Origin: Glycine soja
Lineage: Eukaryota > Streptophyta > Magnoliopsida > Fabales > Fabaceae
Length of the DNA: 64,000 bases
Reading direction: 5' to 3'
NCBI RefSeq assembly: GCF_004193775.1
Contig: NC_041003.1
Coordinates: 25,622,713 to 25,686,712 of the forward strand
Position numbers and translations under genes: made by a program. The notes under the pieces were generated by a model. That model ran no database searches. It saw only the letters and a program-made list of their open reading frames with translations, and was not told the DNA's origin. Positions 55,439 to 64,000 of this stretch are shown one piece after another (position 1 is the first letter of the stretch; each line of letters starts with the position of its first letter).

Positions 55439-56125
55439 ACTCATCTACTCTAATTACCCCCCCTGTGGCAAGCTCATGAGGGGTTGACCAAAGTTCTGTC
55501 AACAACTCTGAGCTTGTCTCTGAAAACAGTAAAGTTGGAAGGAGACAGAGATTTGGTGAGGATGTCAGCATATTGGTCATCAGTAGGGACATGAATAACT
55601 TGAAGACTCTTCTCCATAACCTTTTCTCTAACAAAAAACAAGTCCAGTTCCATATGCTTGGTTCTGGAGTGTAGAACTGGGTTGTGAGCCAAAGCCGCTG
55701 TGCTCATGTTATCACAAAAGACCACTGGTGTGTGTCTGAATTGTAATTCAGACAACAAAGTCTAAATCCAAGTCACTTCAGCAGAAGCAAGAGCCAGGCT
55801 TCTATACTAGATCTAGCCACAACTTTCTGCTTTTTAGACTACCAAGACACTAGATTAGGTCCCAAAAATATTGCTGCTCCTGAAGTTGATCGCCTGTCAT
55901 CTGGGTCTGAAGCCCTCAGCATCACAGTATGCTTGGACAGAAAAATTGGAAGATTTAGAAGGCTGCAACCTTAATCCCAGAGTTAGAGTCGCATTCAAAT
56001 ATCTGAGGATTCTCTTGACAGCTTGCCAATACTGCTCTGAAGGGTTAGACATATTGGCACACCTTATTTACAGAGAAACAGATTTCTGGTCGTATTATAG
56101 TGGCATACTGCAGGGCCCCAACTAC
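55439..56125 (-). pseudogene. Copia RNase H region, downstream of the LINE insertion
   Basis: Minus strand from the LINE junction: [25 protein letters not shown], then frameshifts, RRSTSGAAIFLG, stops, and a clear end HTPVVFCDNMSTAALAHNPVLHSRTKHMELDLFFVREKV ... YADILTKSLS (55474-55758). Broken. Confidence 0.85.
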
Positions 56126-56170
56126 AGATCTGTAAAGAGTACTTGTTCTAATGACAGAAAAAGAGAGAGA

Positions 56171-58330
56171 ATGAGTAGAGAGAGAAACACGGGGTGGGAG
56201 AGAGTTAGGATCAGAGGTAGGACAACAGTGAGAGATAGAGTGAGCTTACATGTGGATCCTCGACGGACATACTCCGGCAGCAGGGATGGTCAACAACAAA
56301 ACTACAAACGGGAAAATTGGAGGGACAAGAAGGATGTTTCGTCCTTCTACTTCACAAGATTTCCAGTCGACATCACAGAACAGGACATGTGGCAAAGTTT
56401 CAGGAAGTGGGGTGATTTGAGGGAGATCTTTATCTCAAAGAAGAAAAACAGGAATGGTAGGAGATATGGTTTCGCTAGATTCAAGGGAGTGAACGATGCG
56501 CATAAGTTAGCGAGGCAACTGGACCAGATTGTCATCGGAGGCTTGAAGTTGTACGTGAACATACCTAAATATGGGAGAGACACGGCAATGAAGACAGTGA
56601 CACCATCAATACCATTCGGGCATGAGGGGAAGCAGCCAAAAGAAGCACCACATCGAGGACAGCATCAAGCAACAAGGGGCTTGACCTTGTATGCGGCGGT
56701 AGTAGCGAGAGACAAGTACAATGCTGGTCAACCGAAGGTTTTACACAAGGAGGCTACCAAGCGAGTCGAGTCACGATCATCGTTACTCCTCAATATTCCT
56801 CTGCATGACAAGCAGTGGTTTAGACAAGCATGGGTTGGGCGACTGAAAGACTTGAGCTGGTACGATAGACTTGAAGAAGACCCACGGTGGGGCTTTGGTG
56901 TAGAAATAACCCCAAAGTACATGGGGGACAACATGGTGCTTCTACTCGGGCTTACGGACGATACAGCTAAATGCATGGTGAACGAGATAATGGAGGAAGA
57001 AGACTCCATGTTCTACTCGCTGGAAAAATGGCACCCGAGCCTAAGAACGGGGCATAGATTAACTTGGGTACAGTGCTGGGGCATTCCACTTGTAGCCTGG
57101 GATAAGAAGTACATCCAGCAGATTGTGACCGCAATAGGGGACCTGCTGGATGTTGATGACAATATAGAGGACGTTAGAAGGGTGGACCGTGCTAGGGTGC
57201 TCATCCGTACGCCGTGGAGCCCCGCCATCCATCACACTGTAAGTGTCGACATTGGGGGGGAAGCATACCAAGTGCAGGTAGTGGAGGAACTTAGTTGAGG
57301 CCCTGAAAAGTGTAACTGCTGGCGACAGAGGGAGATGTGGTTGTCGGAGGAAATAGACTCCGACGACAACTGTTTGGGAACGCCGATAAAGGACACCGGG
57401 GGCGCTTTCACCGATGACGAGACGCAAGGAACGAGCGGTCACGGGAAAGCGATTGAGCTACGACGGCCACCAAGTGCCGACACAATAGGGACCTGCGACG
57501 GACTGAATCTGTCGGCGACGAAGGCCCACAATGTCGCTTTAACCAACGGTCAACCTGACGACAACGGACCACTAGACATTCCCTTAGTCCAACAGACAAA
57601 GCCTCTCTGCCCGACACTACGCATAACGGATACCTGTGCTGCCATCAATGTCTGCCACGTGGAACGACATGAGCTATTGGAAGGAGGGCAACACTCGCAA
57701 GTTGAACGAAACCAAAAGAAGGATGGGGAGCAGGTGGGAGTTTTTGACAAACCTGAGGAGGAAGCAAAGGAGCACAAAAGGGGAAATCCAGAAATTAACA
57801 GTGTAGGTGCCGTGGAAGGGAGTTTCATTTCAATGGGAAAAGTGGCACGTGAATGCCAGCTGGAAACTGAAGTGGGATGTAATGGGCTTGGAGTTTCTAT
57901 CGACACCCCCACTGCTAATAAGCCCATGTGCGGAAACAGCCCACAAAAAATAGATTTCGCCCCCAGCAACAATTTTTAATTTTATTCACGAACAAGGTGG
58001 CATCAAAGGCAAATTTTAGAAGGCTGTCTAAAAGAAAAAAACATTCCCATCAACACACTACAGCAACAAATGGCAGAGAATGATAAAGGAGCTTCTCCGA
58101 ACAGTGGGAACTTAGGCCAAAAAATAGATACACCAGTTACGCAGGACACACAAAAAGCCAAACTTTTCACTTCTCAGTTAATGGAAGCAGAAGCTATCGG
58201 AAACATGGCTAAAGTGATGGGGATGACATGTGAAATAGACCAACAGAGGCTAATCAACAGAATTGAGGAAATGGAGGAAAAGGATTTGAAGGAGGCAGAG
58301 AGATTGGGTGCAAGAATACAAGACCCATGA
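56171..58330 (+). pseudogene. LINE ORF1 (RRM protein) with internal stops
   Basis: Starts [17 protein letters not shown]. Residues ~55-130 form an RRM: FYFTRFPVDITEQDMWQSF (RNP2), then RRYGFARFKGV (RNP1) and GGLKLYVNIPKYG. A conserved plant-LINE domain follows (WFRQAWVGRLKDL ... GDNMVLLLGL, TWVQCWGIPLVAWD). TGA at 57296 and TAA at 57977 interrupt one continuous frame, which resumes with WLSEEIDSDDN and at 58070 with MAENDKGASPN ... MGMTCEIDQQRLINRIEEME, the usual ORF1 end. The protein would bind LINE RNA. The final TGA overlaps the ORF2 ATG (ATGA at 58327-58330). Confidence 0.85.
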
Positions 58331-61300
58331 ATATTATTTTCAACAATGTAAGGGACTTAGGGAGAGGGGTAAAATGGGCTGCAATTAGGAGAATGGTCCG
58401 GAAAGAAAAAATCGATTTGTTGTGTATTCAAGAGACTAAAACAGAAAACATTGACAAGAGTGTGTGCCAAGCTTTGTGGGGGGACTCGGAGGTAGGATGG
58501 GAATTGCAGCCCGCAGCAAACATAGCAGGCGGGTTATTGTGTTTATGGAGTGAAGAAGATTTCAAAGTGCACAGCAAAGTCATAGGCAGTGGCTTCATCT
58601 TATTGGTAGGTCAATGGCTTAAGGAGGCTCAACAGGTGCATATTGTAAACATTTATTCACCTTGTGATGTTCAGAGCAAGAGAAGTCTATGGGAGAACAT
58701 AAAGCAGTTGAAAAATTCTCATAATGGAGGACTATGGTGCATTTTGGGGGATTTCAACAATGTTAGAAACCCTTCAGAAAGGATCGGCAGATGTCAAAGA
58801 GGAGAGGCAGATAATAGCATAAAGGAGTTTAACGAGTGGATTGAAGATTTGGAGGTAGAGGATGCACCATGAATGGGAAGGAAGTTCACTTGGTATAGAC
58901 CGGATGGGTCAGCCAAAAGCAAGCTTGATAGATTTCTAGTGTCACCTGAGTGGATCACCAAATGGCCTGCAACCACGCAATGCACCTTGGACAGAAACTT
59001 CTCAGATCATTGTCCGATTATCCTTAGGTCGAAAGTTATTGATTGGGGACCCAAACCTTTTAGGGTTCTGGATTCTTGGCTTCTAGACAGTTCCTTTACA
59101 AGAGCTGTGCATGATTGTTAGTCATCTACCCAACAAAGTGGATGGGGGGGCTATGTTCTCAAAGAAAAAATAAAACGACTCAAAAACAGATTGAAGATAT
59201 GGAATAAGGAGAATTATGGGGACACATATAAGAAGGTAAAGCAGATCCAGAATGAGTTAAGCAATCTTGAAGGGCTGACAATGGATAGGCAATTATCACC
59301 CCAGGAGGTAATCTTCAGAAAGCAGCTACAGGAAAAACTGTGGGTGGCTGCCCACTCACATGAGTCCTTTCTAAGGCAAAAAGCAAGAACAAGATGGATT
59401 AAGGAGGGGGATTGTAACTCGAGGTATTTTCACCTCATGATCAATAATGTGTCTTATAGAAGCAGTCAACTGAAGGGAATAATGATTGAAGGATCTTGGG
59501 TTGACGAACCCCATAAGGTGAAAGAGGCAGTTAGAGTGTTCTTTCTACAAAGATTTCAAGAGCCAAAGCCTTTCAGACCAACACTTGATGGAGTACGGTT
59601 CTAGGAAATTAACCATTATCAGAATGAGTCATTGGTAGCAAGATTTAAGGAGGAGGAGGTAAAAGAGTCGGTTTGGGAGTGCAGAAGTGAGAAAAGTCCG
59701 GGTCCAGATGGTCTCAACTTCAAGTTCATTAAGAAGTTCTGGCATACCCTCAAGTCTGACATCCTTCGTTTCCTAGATGAGTTCTATGTGAATGGGATCT
59801 TCCCGAAGGGCTGTAATGCGTCGTTCATAGCCTTAATCCCAAAGGTATCTGATCCGCAAGGACTATCAGATTACAGACCTATTTCATTAATAGGTTGTGC
59901 ATACAAGATCGTCAGCAAGTTGTTGGCCAAAAGATTAAAGATGGTGATGCCGTCTATTATAGATGGAAGACAATCAGCGTTCATAGAAGGTGGACACTTA
60001 TTACATGGAGTGCTAGTAGCGAATGAGGTGGTGGAGGAGGCTAAGAGAAAGCAGATGCCATGCCTTGTTTTCAAAGTAGACTATGAGAAGGCATATGACT
60101 CAGTTTCATGGAATTTTTTATTCTATATGATGAGAAGGATGGGTTTTTGTCCTAGATGGATCGAATGGATTGAAGGCTGCTTATCATCTGCGCCCATTTT
60201 GATTCTGATGAACTGAAGTCCATCGGCAGAGTTCACCCCCAAAGAGGGCTAAGGCAAGGAGATCCACTGGCACCTTTTCTTTTCAATATTGTAGCTGAAG
60301 GTCTAAGCAGATTGATGAGGGAAGCTATCAATAAGAAACTATATACAGGCTTTGCAGTTGGGAGAGACAAAGTGTTTCCATCCTACAGTATGCGGATGAT
60401 ACCATCTTTTTCGGTGAGGCGTCAATGGAGAATATTGTAGCAATCAAAGCCATCTTAAGGACATTTGAAATGGTGTCAGGCCTTAAAATCAACTTTGCAA
60501 AAAGCAGCTTTGGTGCAATTGGCATGCCGGAATCGTGGAAGCAAAACGCAGCAAATTACTTGAATTGTAGTTTGTTGGCCATTCCTTTTGTATATTTGGG
60601 GATTCCCATTGGGGCAAACCCAAGGAGAAGTCAGTTGTGGGATCCAATCATCCATAAGTGTGAGAGAAAACTAGCAAAATGGAAACAGAGACATATCTTT
60701 TGGGGGGAGAGTCACTCTTATTCATTCAATCCTAACCTCTATTCAAATTTATTTTTTATCATTTTTCAGGGCTCCTAGAAGGGTGGTGGACAAGTTGGTA
60801 TGCATACAAAGGAGATTTCTTTGGGGGGGGAGAAGCCGACCAACACAAGATTGCTTGGGTCAAGTGGGAGACAGTGTGCCTCCCTAAAGACAAAGAAGGG
60901 CTAGGAATCAAGGACATCAACAGTTTCAATCTTGCATTGCTTACCAAATGAAAGTTGAACCTATTCAATCATGGTGGAGAGCAATGGGCAAGGGTTTTGG
61001 AATCAAAGTATGGAGGATGGAGGGGCCTTGATGAAACATCAAATGATAGTCATGCTTCGTTATGGTGGAGAGATCTAAAATTGGCTATCCACAATCCGCA
61101 ATATGAGACCACTTTACAGGGAGGAATAGTATGGAAGGTGGGGAGTGGTGACAAGATTTTGGGAGGACAGGTGACTTGATGGTGACACAACACTATTTAC
61201 AAAATATCCTAGGTTGTATCTAATTTCATGCCAACACAATCAGACAATTCAGGAGATGGGAGTCCAGGAGGTTAATGGTTGGGAGTGGAAATTCGAATGG

Positions 61301-61929
61301 AGAAGAAATTTGTTCGAGAGTGAGCTTGTCATGGCTGATTGTTTCCTTAATGATGTGAATGGAGACATTATTCAACCTCACAGAAGGGATGCTTGGATTT
61401 GGAAGCCACACCCGAGTGGACAGTATTCAGTTAGAAGTGCCTATGATGTGTTGAGAGGAGAGGACTTCGAAGGGGACGATGTGAAGGTGTTTGAAGAGTT
61501 ATGGAAGCTAAGGATCCCACCTAAATTTGCGGTTTTTGCATGGAGATTACTTAAAGAAAGATTGCCATCAAAAAAGAATTTGATTAGGAGGCAGGTGACA
61601 ATCATTGATACATTATGTCCCTTTTGCAGGAACTCAGAGGAAAATGAAGCACACTTATTTTTCCTCTGCGACAGAACCCTAGGCAGCATTTCTCCCAACA
61701 TGTGAATTGTTTGGCCAAGGGTATTAGGGATATCAAATGGAGGTGTTGGTGGCTGGCCCTTACATGGGCAGTGTGGCAACACAGGAACAATATAATCTTT
61801 TCAAACCAAACTTTTGATGGCAACAAGGTGATGGACGATGCTATATTTACACTATGGACGTGGTTGAAGGATTTCGCTCTCCCCTACAGCCATTGGTCGT
61901 ATAACATGCCAGCGGCTTTTGTTTATTAG
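58327..61929 (+). pseudogene. LINE ORF2 (endonuclease-reverse transcriptase) with stops and frameshifts
   Basis: Endonuclease: MNIIFNNVRDLGRG, LLCIQETKTE, HIVNIYSPCD, LGDFNNVRNPSERIG, and FSDHCPII near 59000. Reverse transcriptase: EKSPGPDGLNFKFIKKFW, IALIPKVSDPQGLSDYRPISLIGCAYKI, VFKVDYEKAYDSVSW, LRQGDPLAPFLFNIVAEGL, and active site YADD near 60387 in a shifted frame, then GLKINFAKSSF. The end has the zf-RVT region FAVFAWRLLKERLPSKKNLIRR ... CPFCRNSEENEAHLFFLC (61214-61705) and WLALTWAVWQHRNNIIF. In-frame stops at 58872, 59121, 59604 and 60216, with frame changes after about 60375. It would nick DNA and copy LINE RNA if intact. Confidence 0.9.
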
Positions 61930-62123
61930 GATGGGGTAGTAAGTTCAGAAAGGGGTAGCACTTTAACAATGTATCCACCCAGCTATTGGTTCCTGTCGAG
62001 ATTGATTATAGTCTGATTCTGGAACCATCTGTCTGGAAATTTAACTACTTGTATTCATTGTACCTCTGGTACTTGATTATTTATATATATAATTTATCTT
62101 TGCTGATAAAAAAAAAAAAAAAA
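61930..62123 (+). other. LINE 3' untranslated region and poly(A)
   Basis: Non-coding tail ending in TTTGCTGAT followed by an A run at 62108-62124, the usual end of a plant LINE. Confidence 0.85.
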
Positions 62124-62139
62124 AGATTTGTAAAGAGTA

Positions 62140-64000
62140 AGATCTGAAAATCTTTCTGAACCAGATTTAGAGAGTTTGCAACCTGCAACCATAGGAGAAG
62201 CAATAGGATTAGCCTCATCCATCCTTGTCTTTGCTAGAAGATCCCGAAGATACTTGGATTGAGTGAGAGTAACAGACCCATCAAGATGATGAGAGACCTC
62301 AATCCCTAGAAAGTAATCAAGATCTCCAAGATCCTTTAAGGAAAATACAGTGTTTAGCTGAATCAGTTTAGAATCATTTCCTTTGATTATAATATCATCC
62401 ACATAAATTAAGATGTACAGCCTAGAAGCTGCCTTAGAGTAAACAAATAAGGAGGGATCTCACTTGCTAGGGGTGAAGTGAAACAGCAGCAAGGTATGCT
62501 TAAGTTTATCATACCAGGCCCTAGGTGTTTGTTTAAGCCCGTAAATTGCCTTGTTCAATCTGCAAACCAGTTGTTTGCTAGATTGTTCAAAACCAGATGG
62601 TTGCTGCATGTAAACTTCCTCTTCCAGCAGCCCATTGAGGAAAGCATTGTTGACATCTAGCTGTTGGAGAGGCCAGTTATTTAAAATAGCAAGGGTAAGA
62701 AGAATCCTTACAGCGACAGGCTTAAGAACTGGGAAAAATGTTTCATTATAGTCATGTCCAAGTCTTTGACGAAAACCCTTTGCAACCACCATTGCCTTAT
62801 ATTTTTTGACAGATCCATCTGGATTGTTTTAGTCTAAAGACCCACTTGCAGCCAATGGCCATTTTGTGAGAAGGTAATTCAACTAGAGTCCAAGTACAAA
62901 GCTTGATTAAAGCATCATATTCAGATTTCATTGCTTCATACCAGGTAGGGTTTGAGATGGCAGATTTAACAGACTTAGGTTCAGCATGAGTCAAAGGAAA
63001 TGTAGGGTTAAGTCTGGGTTTTACAATTCCAGATTTGGCCTTTGTACACATAGAGTGTATGTTTTCTGGTAGACAAAGAAGTTTGAGATGGGACAGCAGA
63101 GGCTTGAAGTGGGACAGTGGGTGATAAAATATCATAGCAAGGTGAGGGTGGGGAAATTTGAGAGTTGGTATTAATGGTGGAGGGACTAACAGGCTCAGGT
63201 ATAGGCTCAGGTGCAGGAAACTGCAGCTGTGAAACAGAAGCAGAAGTGTCAATTGTAGGTTCTGGTGTGGGATGATAAGAAGAGTACAGTTGTAAAATAG
63301 GAGTAGATACTAAAGATGGTGAGTCAGCAACAGCAGCTGGAACAGTGGGTAAACAGTTAGGGGAATAGTAGTAGGTTTTGAAGGGAAAAGAGTAGGGTAG
63401 AGATACTTTGACTCATTAAACAAAGCATCCTTATGTAAATTCTGCCATCTGAAGCTAAACATTTATAGCCCATATGCGGGTAAAAGTAGCCCAAAAAGAC
63501 ACACTGTATTGAAACTTATGAGAGTTGCAGGGTCTTAGGAGAGGAAAGCAAGCACAGCCAAAGATTCTGAGAAAGGCGTAAGCTGGAGTTTTGTGAAAGT
63601 GTGAAACAGCTTCTGGAAAGTCATTCTGGATGGATTTAGATGGAAGCCAGTTAATTAAGTACACTCCAGTGTGAGAAAAGCATGATCCCATTAATGGAGA
63701 GGCATAGCAGCCTTGGACAGCAAGGTTAAACCCAAATCAACTATGTGTCTGGGCTTCCTTTCTATCACACCATTCTGATGATGAGTGTGAGAACAGATTA
63801 ACCTGTGTTGAATACCCTCTTCATTCAAAAACTTTGTAAAAGGTCTAAACTCTCCACCCTAGTCAGATTGTACAGCCTTTATGGGAAAGTTGAACTGAGT
63901 ATTTACCATAGATTTGAAATGCTTAAACACATCCAGTGTTTCAGATTTATTTTTCAATAAGTAGATCCATGTAAATCTTGTATTAGCATCAACAAATATA
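62140..64000 (-). pseudogene. Copia integrase and reverse transcriptase, upstream of the LINE insertion
   Basis: From right to left: integrase core (IFVDANTRFTWIYLL, a stop in QSD*GGEF near 63865), its end (FHKTPAYAFLRIFGCACFPLL, 63455-63691), then the pol linker and RT start (YEAMKSEYDALIKLCTWTLVELP, GCKWVFRLK, 62797-63252). RT continues with VVAKGFRQRLGHDYNETFFPV, LDVNNAFLNG, AIYGLKQTPRAWY (62460-62792), a TGA near 62460, YVDDIII near 62400, and DLDYFLGIEV. It ends at DLTLYKS, where the LINE is inserted. Several stops and frameshifts; dead. Confidence 0.88.

Larger units (their letters stand above)
56142..62123 (+). mobile_element. L1-type LINE, near full length, TSD AGAT(C/T)TGTAAAGAGTA
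   Basis: Flanked by 16-bp target duplications with one mismatch (56126-56141 and 62124-62139) and ending in a poly(A) of about 17 bases. Removing it rejoins the copia reading across TLYRS. It has two ORFs: ORF1 with an RNA-recognition motif, and ORF2 with endonuclease, reverse transcriptase and a zinc-binding end, as in plant L1 elements. Many stops show it is inactive. About 5.98 kb. Confidence 0.93.
55239..64000 (-). mobile_element. Ty1/copia element inside the pyruvate kinase intron (5' part beyond the window)
   Basis: Copia pol reads on the minus strand from the right edge to about 55456, followed by a pyrimidine/purine tract (CCCCCCC near 55457; a polypurine tract on the minus strand) and an AT-rich stretch of about 220 bp to 55239 that I take as the 3' LTR. 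Its exact ends are uncertain because TG/CA ends are not obvious. A LINE (56142-62123) interrupts it. The 5' LTR is not in the window. Confidence 0.75.

Noticed and set aside
55871..56170. Upstream 100 codons of the frame that contains LINE ORF1
   Set aside because: These codons are antisense copia sequence before the LINE insertion point at 56142; the true ORF1 start is 56171.

Overview
The window is plant nuclear DNA, most likely from a legume close to soybean (Glycine). This is an inference from the element families (Ogre/Tat and Athila-like gypsy, a Sirevirus copia, an L1-type LINE, a plant mobile-domain gene), the AT-rich composition and the GT-AG intron style. Almost everything is repetitive. 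The only clear host gene is the 3' half of a pyruvate kinase gene (minus strand, 52460-54947). No rRNA, tRNA or CRISPR was found.

Layout. 1-3602: decayed minus-strand Athila-like gypsy remnant (integrase, then a downstream 'plant transposon protein' gene). 3603-12122: two near-identical head-to-tail copies of a 4,260-bp unit made of gypsy fragments joined tail to tail. 12265-16536: minus-strand plant mobile-domain pseudogene, split by a solo LTR (12611-16366) that itself contains a second solo LTR (13689-15061). 16537-17635: AT-rich, empty. 17640-17773 and 50385-51640: two halves of one ~26-bp minisatellite. They were separated by a 32.6-kb nest, 17774-50384. The outer layer of the nest is a gutted minus-strand gypsy element. 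A 19.2-kb Ogre-type gypsy element (18614-37859, minus strand, TSD ATAGG) sits in its left LTR, and a 9.3-kb Sirevirus-type copia element (41033-50291, plus strand, TSD AACCC) sits in its right LTR remnant. 51641-52379: empty. 52460-54947: pyruvate kinase exons. 55239-64000: minus-strand copia element inside a pyruvate kinase intron, split by a plus-strand LINE (56142-62123) with a 16-bp target duplication.

The most interesting pattern concerns the position downstream of pol, where env-like genes sit. Three different retrotransposon lineages (Athila-like gypsy, Ogre gypsy, Sirevirus copia) each carry a gene of one plant-specific family there. Each such gene is preceded by its own promoter-like block, which resembles the LTR promoter where an LTR can be compared: a GCTCGCC/GGCGAGC palindrome plus TATA box in the gypsy elements, and an array of TAATCGATTA palindromes plus TATA box in the copia element. 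In both gypsy elements the gene also has a non-coding first exon, an intron, and a start codon (mutated in one) just after the 3' splice site. This suggests separately transcribed passenger genes under LTR-like control.

Most element genes are broken by stops and frameshifts. The Ogre LTRs are nearly identical (about four differences in 1.65 kb), so it is the youngest insertion here. A 302-base N run removes most of its integrase.
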